Assembly: GCA_905182985.1 (NCBI GenBank)
Contig: CAJJDN010000103.1
Coordinates: 124,001 to 188,000, forward strand
Source of the DNA: Paramecium sonneborni
Lineage: Eukaryota > Ciliophora > Oligohymenophorea > Peniculida > Parameciidae
Direction: 5' to 3'
DNA length: 64,000 nucleotides
This document shows, in pieces, positions 48,778 through 60,645 of this stretch. The notes under the pieces are model-generated. The model did not search any database. It had not been told where the DNA came from and worked only from the letters and a program-made list of their open reading frames with translations. The stretch's first letter is position 1. Each line of letters starts with the position of its first letter. The position numbers and the translations under genes were made by a program.

Positions 48778-49794
48778 ATGAAAATCAAGATAGTTTATAA
48801 TAACGAAATCCATCTTTTGAAATCACAAAACCCAACTCTCTCAGGAATTAGAGAGCACATCATTAAAATATATCCAAACCTTGGTTCCAACTTCTCACTT
48901 ACCTATAACGACTAAGAAAACGACTAAATCAGTTTAAGTTGTTAAGAAGATCTATAAGTTCTTATTGATGAAGGGATATAAACAATTAAGGTTTTCGTGA
49001 TAACCTCCTCAAAGCCTAAACAAAATCCTCAAGATAAAATGATCCATAAAAGGCATACTTGTGATGGATGTTAGGTGCATCCAATCATTGGATCAAGATT
49101 TAAATGTCTTGAATGTCCTGACTATGACTTATGTGAAGAATGTCAAGTCAAAAATCTTCATAATCATCATAAATTCTTCAAGATTAGTACATAAGAAGAA
49201 TTAGATTAATTCCGAAAAGAACATTGGACTAAATTTGGTCATTGGGGACATAGAGGATTTGGACATCATCATGGTCATGGACATGGACCTCATGGACATG
49301 GGCCTCATGGACATGGATTTGGACCACATGGATTTGGACCACATGGATTTGGACCTCATGGACATGGACCTCATGGATTTGGACCTCATGGCTTTGATGC
49401 TTTTAAGCAAATCAGAGAATTTTTCGAAGATCCTGCTTTTAAAGAAATTAAGCAAACTGTTTGTACAATTGCTAAAGATGTCTTTGGTGTTATAAAGACA
49501 GAAATTGAGAAACATAGAAACGCTTAATAATAATAATAGGAAAAACCTTAAGAGGAATGTGATGTGAGTGATGAATAAGAAACATAATAAGAAGAACAGC
49601 CTTAAAAAGAAGTATAATAAAATACAGAAGACATAGTAGAAAATGATAATTAATAAAATAATGAGGTTGAAGAAAAAATTAGAACTTTGATTTCAATTTT
49701 GTAATGTGAAGAGGGAATAGCTAGAGAATATGTTAAATGCTTAAAGGAATTACCATTAAATGAGATTATTGATATTATATTAGAAAAAAATTGA
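48778..49794 (+). CDS. p62/NBR1-like protein: PB1, ZZ zinc finger, His-Gly-Pro repeat, UBA-like end
   Basis: Intronless, 338 residues. Residues 1-80 look like a PB1 domain: basic start (MKIKIVYNNEIHLLK) and an OPCA-like acidic turn (LTYNDQENDQISL). Residues 88-130 are a ZZ finger (HTCDGCQVHPIIGSRFKCLE, then CPDYDLCEEC). A His/Gly/Pro/Phe repeat follows (about 157-205), then a Gln/Glu-rich stretch and a C-terminal helical segment (IRTLISILQCEEGIAREYVK, LPLNEIIDIIL) that could be a UBA-type ubiquitin-binding bundle. PB1-ZZ-UBA is the order of p62/SQSTM1, a selective-autophagy receptor. I see no unambiguous Atg8-interacting motif, so receptor function is inferred. Confidence 0.75.
49245..49393 (+). 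repeat. In-frame His-Gly-Pro-Phe coding repeat
   Basis: Tandem 6- and 9-bp units encode GHG, GPHG and GFGPHG steps within the p62-like gene. The antisense strand reads as a Met/Ser/Arg repeat, which is an artefact. Confidence 0.8.
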
Positions 49795-49948
49795 TTACGA
49801 TGAATAATTATTAAATGAGTTTTTCTAATTTAGATAACAGTCTTTGTTATATTTAATCTCTATTTTATTCAAAGAGATATAATTATTAGATTTTTATGAT
49901 GAATTCTAATGATATGATAATATAAATATAAAACTCTAAAGTAAAAGA

Positions 49949-51650
49949 ATGAGTATCAAACCTATATTGAACAATAAAAATATTGGAGAAGTTTAGTATG
50001 AAGTTTTATTGAAAAAAGAATAATATGAATGAATATCTAAGATTGGAAGCAAAAGACATAAGTAAGTAAAGAGAATAAAAATATTTTTATATAATAAAAT
50101 ACAAATGATGAAAGATTAAGATGTGTTAGAATTTCATGATTATAAATAATCAATACTTTTGAAGATGTTGAGAGTATATCAAGAAGTATATGGTGATTGC
50201 GATGGAGATAGGATAATAATTGAGGCTTACAACACATAAATTACAAAGCAAGATTTTGACAACTTCGTTGTGGATCCAAATTATGAGTTGAGTACCACAA
50301 TAGTTATTCTCTACTTAAATTACATAATAAAATATAGTTAAATAACTTAGAAGATAGCTCCTTATTTTTTGATAATAACAAGTGAGGATTACAATGTAAA
50401 TAATAATTGAAATAAGCAAGCCATCTTTTGGGAATGTTATATTGTATGATGGGTAACTGATTAATTAAGTACCTCTGGCTAAATTCAAGTATGACGGTAA
50501 TAAATAAAATGCTCCGATTGTCATATTGATGAGATGTAAAAATAAATGGAACATGATAATTTTGGAATTGTAACCTTGGATAATAGATTTTAGATGTGAC
50601 AAAAATACAAGTTTTAATGCAATATCAACGTTCGCAAGTTAATTTATTTTAGATACTTTTGGGATTTAGATAAAGAACTTCAATGATTTTATGTTGGATT
50701 ATGAATAGTTAGGAGATTAGGGAGATTTAATAGTCTTTGCATTATATAAAGTATTTATAATGAATTTGGATTTGACAGGAGATTCACTATTGAGTAAGAG
50801 TGATTATACAACTGCAAAACGTAAATTATTATGGTTGGCATTATCACATATGAAAGAAAGAAGTAAAGAGGATGATGATGCAGAATTTACAAGAAGGTTA
50901 ATAAAGAAACAGAAAGAGGATATGCAAAAGTAAATGGAAGAGGAAGAAGAAAGAAAGAGAGAAATAAAGAATAAACTATCTGAGAAAAAAATGTAAGTTT
51001 ATGGTTTCTTGCATACAGTAGAATAACCATAAGAAATACGAAAAGTTGAAGAGACTGCAGAATAGATATTATTAAAGAAATAATTGGCTTAATTTAATGT
51101 GACAAGACCAAGGAATAAGGTTGAAGCATTCCTTACAAGAATGAGAGTTAAAGAACCATTTTAATTTGAATATCCAGAGCCTCCAAAATATGAGGCACCA
51201 AAGAAAGATCCAAAGGGATTGGTAAAGAATTTTGTTTATGAAGTTGAATGGCCAAAAATAAGTCCTGGAATTAAATAAATGATAACACCTGCGTCATATT
51301 GTGTATCATAAATATTTTCTGATACTCCATTACAATTGGATTAGGGAAGAATGGAGAGAGTATATGATTATGAAATATTGGAATAAGTAGAGAAATAAAA
51401 ATAGAAAGAATAATAATAATAATAATAATAATAAAGATAAATAGTTTAGAAAAATGGGTCTTATTTTGGATAGATTGGATCAAGAGTATTTGATAGAAGT
51501 GATTATACAAATGGAGTTGTAATACCTGCTGGAAGAAAGATAGTGAAATAGATTGAAAAAGTAGATAGTAAAGAGAAGAAACTACATAAGATGGAAATGA
51601 TGGATAGATGTATTGAGTAATTAGAAGATGAATTATTTTTAAATTATTGA
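49949..51650 (+). CDS. Hypothetical protein with charged coiled coil and poly-Gln
   Basis: A long frame is clear from about 50430 to the TGA at 51648: GNVILYDGQLINQVPLAKFK, DDDAEFTRRLIKKQKEDMQK, RPRNKVEAFLTRMRVKEPFQ, YDYEILEQVEKQ, an eight-Gln run and a helical end (LEDELFLN). A 25-nt intron ending AAG joins it to an upstream block (YGDCDGDRIIIEAYNT). The first ~60 codons need at least one more intron and the ATG at 49949 is tentative. No family recognised. Its stop lies 12 bp before the next start codon on the same strand. Confidence 0.6.
51411..51434 (+). repeat. TAA trinucleotide run coding eight glutamines
   Basis: Eight consecutive TAA triplets in frame; in this code they specify Gln. 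Likely length-variable. Confidence 0.75.
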
Positions 51651-51662
51651 AATAATTATATA

Positions 51663-53559
51663 ATGAACGATTCGAAAGGACCTAAAATAATGAGTTCTCA
51701 TTCATTCAATAGTATAAAGAATGAAGAGCCTAAGAAAACGGAAGTGATAGATGAACAATCATTATAGACAACATAAAAGAGAGGATAGCCTAAAATCAAT
51801 ATTAGTCGTTTGCCTCCAGCATTTGCAAATAAAAAGTATTAAGAATGGTGTAATTCAGACCATAAAAGAAATAGATTGAACCTTTAGCTTAGAAGAAAGA
51901 GTAGAAACAATAAGTACAAAAGAATCTGCAGAACATAGAAGCAATACAAGAGTACAAGTAGGTGAGCCAAATGTTAAGTCCCTTGAAGGCATTAATTATA
52001 AATCAAACTCTAGCGTGAACATAATTAGTAATCCAAGAACCCCTTAGCACCATTTCGTTAGTTTATGAAAGACCAAAAGAAAATACATGAAGAATTAGGC
52101 TTAAGTATCAGTACTCTAGTCCAAGGTTAAATGAGAATTGAAGATATGATTACTACTGGAACATTAAGATGTTAATATTGATTCTAATCTAATAGCTTAT
52201 GGCGATTAAAGTCCTGTTAAAAAAATGTTACATGCTCCAACTATGAAACTTTATGTTGTAAAAGAAGTAATTCATAATAATGATATCTAGGAACCTTTAC
52301 ATAACAAAGAAATTCGTAAAAACTTAAAAGATTGGATCTCCTTTTGGTAGAACAAATTTGCCAATTCAAATTTGCATGTTTAAGTCTATGCTACTTTTTG
52401 GAATACTCCTGAAGGTTATGTATCTATTGTTATGGAATACATGAATGGTGGTTCATTATAAGTGAATATTATTTCTCATTCCTAGAATCTTCTCGAGAGT
52501 ATGGGTTTCCTACCAGAAAGAAGTATCAAATAACTTGTTCCACCCATTCTTTAAGGATTATAAAAAATACATCAATAAGGAGCTTAATGTCATGGTGCAC
52601 TTGGACCATCTTAAATACTTTTTCTTAGAGATGGCACTGTTAAACTTGGATAAGGTTTATAATACCGAGTTCAAGTTTAAGGAAATTAATTATTTAATTC
52701 TTATATACTTGGTAAACCTAAAGATGTTTAAAGGTGTTTTATTCAATCTTAATTAATAGTCTTTATGATCCAACTATTCTAGAAACACCTTCATTATGGA
52801 GTAAAGCATCAAGCGAAAAGGTACATTTTCCTGCCCAAGATGATTTCATCTTAGAAAGAGCCAATGATATTTGGAAATTAGGATGGTTAATACTTAATTG
52901 TGCTATTGGAACACTTGAATTTCATCCTAAAGCTTAATAAATCTATGAAGGATCAAGAATCATTATAGAGGAAATTGCTAAATACACAGATCATCTCAAG
53001 GACACTTGTTGTTTATTACATAGTGAAACTAAGATCATTTCATTAGTGGAATAAAATTAAAAAATTGCATCTGAACCTACTAAAATCACTATATTAGAAT
53101 TACTACCATCTGATAAATTTAGTTAAGAATTTATTCAATTTTTATGTTCCACACTTAAAATTGATCCAAGATAAAGACTTTATACTGAATAACTATTATA
53201 ACATCCATGGCTAATTGGAACAAAAGAACCTAAAGGTATATGCTTTTAGTTTTATCCTCTAGGACCAAATGTCTAACTCAAAGAACTACTTAATATCTCC
53301 AATGCTTGGAATGCATTCCTACCAGAAGAATTTTAAGGTTAAGGAGCATAAAAATTAGAAAGACTTTGTGATGCATTAATTCTTGTCTTGTAAAATTCAG
53401 AAAAACCTACTGCCAATAAGTATCTCTTCCATTCACTCATCATTTAGGATGCAGTTATAAGAAAATAGTCCAATTATTAAAGAACTATCTTATGATATGG
53501 GGCTTAATGCCAAAGCTGTCAGTGATCGAATTGTGTCAATTTTCCAATCCTTAAACTGA
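51663..53559 (+). CDS. STE/MAP2K-like pseudokinase
   Basis: A basic, Gln-rich N-terminal region precedes a kinase-like fold: PVKKMLHAPTMKLYVVKEVI (the position of the ATP-binding Lys is kept), VSIVMEYMNGGSL (hinge), VPPILQGLQKIHQQG, late-lobe ANDIWKLGWLILNCAIG and IDPRQRLYTEQLLQHPWL. The Gly-rich loop is not conserved, the HRD catalytic motif is replaced by CHG (GAQCHGALGPSQILFLRDG) and the DFG position reads GQG. Phosphotransfer is therefore unlikely. Introns include 25 nt near 52174, one near 52745 and 28 nt at about 53429-53456. A scaffold or allosteric role in a MAPK-type pathway is inference. Confidence 0.7.
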
Positions 53560-53808
53560 TCTAGCATCGCACTATTATATATATATCTAATTATTTAGAG
53601 TTATTATTACCATAATTAATATTTCATAATCTCTTTCTCAATTAATTCTTTATTTTCGAATTTTAATTTTATACTCAAAACCTATGATTACTAGTAATTA
53701 TTCCATATTGATACATCTTATTTATATTCAAATCTTTAACAACTGAGTGAATTTAGAATAACCTTTAATATTCATCGTTTATAATTATCCATTATTTTAA
53801 TAAAATTA

Positions 53809-54386
53809 ATGGAGCCACGGTCTGATGCCATACTCATTAAATAAAAGTACTTTGTTTGTGATAGAGATTCTATACAAGATCCTTTCATTAATAGTATTGA
53901 TCAATATTTGAAGAGAACCAAAAAAAGAATTTATGGTTTTACCTTAACTAGTACTAATTAGAATTCTAATTAAGGCCTTTTTTCCTCTTACTTTTAATTC
54001 CATCAATAGTTTTATAGTAGGATTTGATAGAACTCATTGTTTTACCATAAGAAGGGGCAAAATTTATTGTTACTTAAACTCTGGATCCTCCAATTACATT
54101 GGAAATTATATCTGATCAATCTTGCTCCATTGAAGATTTATAACTTTATTTAGATGGCCATTAAATTGAATAATTTACAATAATGTAAGAAATGATATTG
54201 AACTCCACACATTCAATGACAAGCAATAAATCCTTTTAATTTAGTATTAATTTAATGATTGTAGCAGCTAGATTAATGTCACAGTTTACCTATATCCCTA
54301 CTTCCTACCTAATTGTTTAAATAATTATGCTCGTTTTCTCTCTCCTGTATCTAATTTAAGAAATCTTAAGAAAAAAAAAAAATTGA
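53809..54386 (+). CDS. Hypothetical protein with one apparent frame break
   Basis: Reads MEPRSDAILIKQKYFV to FHQQFY, a likely 35-nt intron, then KFIVTQTLDPPITLEIISDQ. After a one-base shift in a T run near 54168 it continues NDIELHTFNDKQQILLIQ and INVTVYLYPYFLPN, ending in an A12 run just before TGA. The block looks like a beta-rich domain followed by a basic end. The shift may be a run-length error, a missed intron or a real lesion. No family recognised. Confidence 0.5.
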
Positions 54387-54651
54387 TTATATAACTTTCA
54401 TATGTACTTACTAAACTGCTCAATTTCATATCCCCTCTACTTATCTAATAAAAATAAAAAAGTTAGCCTTCAAACTTTTAAAATTATTTTGAGATTTTTT
54501 TATTAAAATTATATAAGCATACATTTTTTAAAATCAATAAATTTAAAAAAGTCTAATTTTCAAACAGAACAAATTAGATTATAAATATATAATAAATTCA
54601 GGATAACTATAAATCAGTTCAAATAATTAATTCTGTATATCATAAATATAA

Positions 54652-55482
54652 ATGACATCTAAACTTTCTTTCTCGTTTAATCAAAATCATAGCAAAACAT
54701 ATGATAATCTTGCTAAAGAATCCGTATTTGAGTACCATATTAGAAGAAAATCGTGTTACTGCTAATTATGCGGATAATTAGGACATTTTTAAATGCAAAA
54801 TTCTAATTTGCCTACTCTGAGAGAACTTCAAATCAGTAATTAGTAGATAATCAAAAGAAGGTAGAGTTTTGGTGATGATATCAAAACTCAAATTCCTAGT
54901 GAATTGAGTTACATTGATAGTGAAAATGGAAGACGAATTCTGTTATCAAAAAGGTCAATTTCAATAACTAATATGAATGTACAGGGATCCTTAAAATTCG
55001 AATAAAATTTTCGAGAAAATAATAAAAGAATAAAAAGAGCTAGTTGTGAATGTAGTGAATGTGGAAAGCTTAACTAATTTTAGAAAAAAAATAAAGAATT
55101 ATCGATTCCAAAAAAAGAAAGAAAGCTTAAATAGTTTTAAATAAAAAGCCAACGATAATTCTAACAATATGGATCAACAGAGTTCTAGATTAACAATAAG
55201 AACAATATTTAAAAGGCAATAATGTAATCTCCAAAAAGTTTAAGAACATTCTAAGTTAGATAAATTAATGAAATGAGAAGAACTAAAGATGTTAACAAAC
55301 TAATAAATAATCGTATATCAACAAGAGATTTAGAACAACCTAAATAAAACTAAAATAAATTTTCTATAATTAATTCATGTCAACAACTAGATTCTCCATT
55401 AATGCCGAAAGTAAAATCTCAAAGAGAAAATATACATAAACCAGTAATGTCCTTTTTCTCTAATACAAAATGGAAGTTCTGA
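54652..55482 (+). CDS. Hypothetical basic protein with two Cys clusters
   Basis: Intronless, 276 residues. Two small cysteine clusters (CYCQLCGQLGH near residue 35 and CECSECGKLN near 125) could bind a metal ion together. The rest is Lys/Arg/Gln/Ser-rich and probably disordered (EMRRTKDVNKLINNRISTRD). No known family; the Cys spacing does not match a standard zinc finger. Confidence 0.65.
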
Positions 55483-55584
55483 TGATATATATATCTTACC
55501 CTATTTATTATTAAATAATTGAGAAAGATTATTTTGATTAAAGGAGTTTTATAAAATATATTAATAAAATTATTTTTATAATAA

Positions 55585-55983
55585 TCATTAAGTTTGCAGT
55601 GTACCTTTAACTTGAGTTATTCTTTCAAATTACTTGTGATTTTCAACTTTAATATTATAGTAATTTTCTTCTCTAAGAGATTTTGTTGATAAACGTATAG
55701 GTGCATCACTGAAATTGAATAATGAATTTTACATAAATTTGATTTGCTTTCTCTTTTCAATTTCCTAAAGTTTCTTTGATAATATTAGATTGGAAGCAGT
55801 AATTCTTGAGAGCACTTCTTTTTATTTGAAATTCTGACTATTTTGAACTTTTTTATTTGCATCTTTCTCTGTGAATTGATTAGGATGTTATATTTTTACA
55901 TCGTTATAGAATTTCCTAAACTTGATTAGGGAATTTGTAATTTCTATGCTCAATTTACTCGACCGACTTTTTGTGTTTGGCAT
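55585..55983 (-). CDS. Small basic helical hypothetical protein
   Basis: Intronless, 132 residues starting MPNTKSRSSKLSIEI. Helical charged segments (NLILSKKLQEIEKRKQIKFM, DAPIRLSTKSLREENYYNIK) suggest a short coiled coil. No membrane segment or recognised motif. Divergent from the second CCP gene with 122 bp between starts. Confidence 0.65.
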
Positions 55984-56105
55984 ATTGTTGTTCCCATTAC
56001 CTGGATTAGAATTAATTATTATTCATTAATTTAATATGTTAATTGAATAATAATGAGATAGATTTCTGTAATTGTCTGGTTATTAACAATAAATAATATA
56101 AATTA

Positions 56106-58581
56106 ATGAATTCCAACAATAATAATAACAATGACAGTTCGAGTGAAGATGATCTATAAGTGTATGAGACACTTACGAAATTGCCACCTCCTAATGAATT
56201 ATTACCTCGTAAATTAACAATAGACATAGATGTTAAATCATTATATCCTCTAAAGTAATTGAATTATTAATCAAATAAGACCACTTCCCCAATTTTGTAA
56301 AACTTATACAACTTTTATCGAGGAGTCCTCTTAGAAACAATGCATTATTCCTGATATATAGGTGACTGATGAGAATAGGACACTACTTGATTATTACGAA
56401 GAGAATAAACAAAATTTAGTATATAAACGATTCGATCAGTTGGATTTAGGCAAAAGGACTTCAAATGATAGAACATATTTTGCAAGTCTCTTAGCCAATT
56501 TTAAGAGGTATGGACTATTCTAAATGAAGAACATAACCAAGAGTATTTTTCAGAGGAGAGGCACTTTTTGATTAAAAATTAACACCATGTTCTTGTGATC
56601 AAATATAATTTGATTCCAATTTTGAATCAGGCAATCTATTTTGTGCATTCAAAAAAGCAGATAATGTTTATGATCTAATACTTCAAAATGATATTAATAC
56701 AAGAGGCAACACATAATGGTTTTTTTTTAGTGTAACTGGAGCCAAAGCAGGCTAAACAATTTAGTTTAACATTCTCAATCATGTATATAATCAATAATTA
56801 ATTTTAGCTTAAAACAGGTAGTTTATTTAACGAAGGTTTATAACCAGCTGTATATTCAGTAAAAGAGAATTAATTAGTAGGCACTGAATGGTGTAGAGAA
56901 GGATTTAATATAAGTTATTTCAAAAGTGTTTTCATGAAAGAATACCCTCTATCTTTGAAGAAGAAATACTATCAGTTACGATTTCATTATACTTTTAAAC
57001 ATGATGGAGATAAAGTTTACTTTGCTCATTCTTATCCATATACTTATACGAATCTATTGGAATTTTTAAATACATAATTGGAAGATTAGGAAAGAAATTA
57101 GTAATATTTAAATATCAATTTTTTAGATACTTATCTCGAAAAGTATTATGTACAACTCTAGGAGGAAATACATGTGAAGTTCTTACTATTACTTCTAATT
57201 CGTTGTAGAAGAGAGCATTTAGAAAAGGAGTAGTATTTTTAGCTAGATAACATCCTGGAGAGCCTCAAGGATCTTATGTTATGTAGGGGATTATAGAATT
57301 TTTGACTTCAAATAATCCTTAAGCTGATTATTTGAGATAGAATTGCATTTTTAAAATATTTCCAATGATGAATTCAGATGGTGTTGTAAATGGGAATTAT
57401 AGATGTGGTCTAGAAGGAAGTGATTTAAATAGAAGATGGAAGAAACCAAATAAATATTTACATCCAAGTGTGTATTATGCAAAAAAATATGTAAAAGGAT
57501 TTAGTAAAGAAAGACAAATATTGTTGGTAGTTGATTTACATGGTCATTCAAGAAAGTAATGAGGATTTATAATTTTAGACAATCATCATTTGTTTATGGT
57601 TGTGCTTATTCTTCTTAAGTGAAGACTATTGAAAGAGTATTTGCACTTTTGATGTCAAAAGTAAATCCTTTTATGGATTATTCTTCTTGTACATTCAGAG
57701 TAGAGAATGCAAAAGATAAAACAGCTAGGATTCAACTTTGGAGAGAACTCAAAATCAATTGGGTTTATACTTATGAGTGTAGTTTCTATGGCTAATAGAA
57801 AAAACATTATTAAATAAAAGATTATTTAAATTGTGGTGTAAGCATATGCAATGCTTTATCTTAAATAGTCAAAGATACAACTAAAGAATTTACTAATTAA
57901 GCAAATTAACCAGATATATAATAATAGATGTTAGAAGAATTGGGGAAAATGCCATAAACAGATGATTAAGATAATGGATCAGATTCAAGTTAATCGGAAG
58001 CTGAATTATCAGATGATGAAATGGTTTAATTATTTTAACCAAAAACATATTCAATGAAATAGAAAAGTCTATTAAAATAATAAGAAACTAATAATAAAAA
58101 AAAACCTTAATAACCAAATAGTAATTTAAAATCAACTCTAGCTTCATAAAAAACATCTATATTGTAGGAGTCTCCATCTAAAAATTCAGAACAAAAACCA
58201 CCGATGAGTAGCTAAAAACCAAAGAATCCATTATATAGAATTTAAGCACCTTAAAGAGTACGATAAATAGATTAAGTTAAATAACCAGAACTTCCACTTA
58301 TGGTTGATAAATCGGTATAGACAGATGATTGGATGTATCGTTAATGGTTGATTCAGATGGGCAAACTAAAAAAGTAACAAGAATTCCAGAGTTTTACACC
58401 AACTAGAAATATTTACAAGTCATCATCTCAATCAGTGACTAGATTTATCGTTAAGAATTCCACCACGAAGAATGATCGAGGACGAGTTGATTCCATTTCC
58501 CTTATGGCATCTGGTTTACAAAATAAATTAAGTAATATATAATTAACAAATAAGGTTCTTCTAGCCAATAGCGCTAAATGA
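56106..58581 (+). CDS. Cytosolic carboxypeptidase (CCP/Nna1, M14D), copy 2
   Basis: The N-terminal CCP beta-sandwich (AVYSVKENQLVGTEWCREGF, LRFHYTFKHDGDKVYFAHSY) leads into the M14 catalytic domain: zinc ligands in RQHPGEPQGSYVMQG, NSDGVVNGNYRCGLEGSDLN, third ligand in LVVDLHGHSRK, catalytic Glu region VYTYECSFYG. A Gln/Lys/Ser-rich tail of about 220 residues follows, longer than in copy 1. Several introns are needed, mainly before 57130 and one just after the DLHGHSRK codons near 57560. Predicted role: tubulin deglutamylation in cilia or cortical microtubules. The N-terminal exon joins are provisional. Confidence 0.82.
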
Positions 58582-58779
58582 TGAGATACTCTGGTAGTAA
58601 TTTTATGTCTTGAAATTGCTTTTTATTAAATTATAATTCTATTCTTCATTCCTATCATTTCTTTTTTATTAAATACTATTTTCTTACAATTTCTTATAAA
58701 TACCTTAATATAGAATACATAATTTTGTGTTTAAAAATATATACAATTTTAACATACTTTAATAATTTACAAAATATAA

Positions 58780-59359
58780 ATGTCTGAACGTCTTTTAGAT
58801 TTCTCTATTTCTTAAGATTCACTTACATTAATACATACAAGAAATCGACATTACAATTATATAATGGGTAGCATTATATTAAATTCAATTACTCTATTAG
58901 CATTCAGCATAATATAAGGATACATCTTAAGAAGTCATTAAGATTGGGATGCTATAACAGTATTAATTGTTGCATGTTTTTATTATATTGATTTTTAGGC
59001 ATTACTATTATATTAGAAGGATTAAGTCTATTACAAGTATTCCATATGCAGACGTAAAAATTAATAATAACAACTACTGTGTAAATATAATTATTTATTT
59101 TAGAATAATATTTACTGAGACTTTAATATTAGCAATATCAATTTATCAAACAACAACAGAAGAATTTGAACATGATTCAAAATTTGAGATAACAGTTTAA
59201 GTTGTTGCAATCCTTTTATTTTTCGTAATAGCTATTATAAAATTACTATTGGTTATTCAGTTAAAAAAGATTTTAGATTTGACAAAAGCAACAAATTTAA
59301 TAAAAGAAGGAATTAGGAGTAAGTAGGCATATGAAAATTTTTCAAAAACTTTAAAATGA
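58780..59359 (+). CDS. Small four-helix membrane protein
   Basis: Two 23-nt introns leave 178 codons. Four hydrophobic segments are visible (GSIILNSITLLAFSII, ITVLIVACITIILEGLSLLQ, IIFTETLILAISIY, VVAILLFFVIAIIKLLLVI) with an acidic Thr/Glu loop before the last, and a Lys-rich tail. No family recognised; both termini probably face the cytosol. Confidence 0.65.
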
Positions 59360-59442
59360 ATGATATTTTTTATCATATTATTTTACTAATTATAAATTAT
59401 TAGATAATATTTAATATAGATAAGTCTTATTTAATATATATA

Positions 59443-60633
59443 TCATTCTAAATGAGCCCATAAATCATCAAGATAAGGTAATTGTCTTCCCCACATAAAG
59501 GAACAATGACCAGCATCATAGAATTTAAGTTCTTTATTAGGTGCATTTATTAATGCTGAAAAAAGATGATTTACATCTTTAGGTGCAGCTAATAAATCAT
59601 CGTATCCTGCGATGTAAAATATCCTAAATTATATGAGATGTTAATTACTTAACATCAATATTAGATAAATCATAAAAGGGTGCTTTCTTAGTTCCATATC
59701 TTCTAACATTTTCTCTATCTCCATAATCATATCTCTTAAATTCTCCTGTTCTTGTAAATTATTACCAATGTTTAAGATTTTTAACACTTGTACCAGCAGG
59801 AGAATGACCAGCTAAAACATCATAACGATCATAATTATCAAGTACTGGATCAGCTGATACAAATGATCCAATCAAATCTCCACAAATATTCTCCATTAAA
59901 CCACAAACTACTCTTCCTATTTCAGATGTTAAAAATGTATCTCCTGGCATAAATTCATGTAATCCAAATGTTGCTAATACTTCTAAAAAATTAGTATCAA
60001 GTAAACGAACTAATGGAGAATATTTTGTTGTAACCCAAGCTACAGGTCCCATTCCTATAAATTATATCAAATTATCTCTGACAACACTTTATTTAAAAAG
60101 AGACAAATGAATATGCATTTAAGCTGTTCCTTAAGAATGTCCAATATATTATATTTTTTGACCAGTCTTATTTACAATATATTTAAATCCTGCTGGAAGA
60201 TCATAAATAGCAAAATCTTCTAATGTGAAATCCCAGAATGACCAAAAGAATGGATTCTTTTTAATATGATCTCTTCCATGTTTATTTCCTCTATTGTTAC
60301 CTAAAATTCATAATTATCTAAATTACCAAGCCATACATCATAACCTTTATTTGCAATTAAGAATGCAGGAGCTTTATCTTCATCATTGATAATGAATGTA
60401 TCACTACTATCTAAAAGTCCATGTTAAAGAAGGACAACTTTTTTACCAGATACTATTTTTGTCCCTTTGGCTTAAACTCTAAAATATGTTAGAAGATAGC
60501 CATCTTCTGTTTAAATAACATGTTATTCGACAGGGTAATTGAAATATTTGCAATATTTAACAAAGTCTAGGTTACCTTCAGGATGTATAGTGGTTAGTGC
60601 AAGATATGGTAGCAATAATAAAATAATCTTCAT
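59443..60633 (-). CDS. Secreted/lysosomal acid lipase (AB-hydrolase lipase family)
   Basis: The product starts with a signal peptide (MKIILLLLPYLALTTIHPEG). Family blocks follow: EQHVIQTEDGYLLTYFRV, VVLLQHGLLDSSDTF (oxyanion region), YDVWLGN, nucleophile elbow YIGHSQGTAQ, GPVAWVTTKYSPLVRL, GHSPAGTSVKNLKHW, and the catalytic His region FYDAGHCSFMWG. All triad landmarks are present. Members hydrolyse triacylglycerols or steryl esters in lysosomes or food vacuoles. Short introns lie near 60300 and 59640. The start is 12 bp from the stop of the upstream Lifeguard gene. Confidence 0.87.
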
Positions 60634-60645
60634 TAATAATATTAT

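Noticed and set aside
49201..49515. Minus-strand Met/Ser/Arg repeat protein and plus-strand Asp/Met repeat protein
   Set aside because: Other-frame readings of the His-Gly-Pro repeat inside the p62-like gene.
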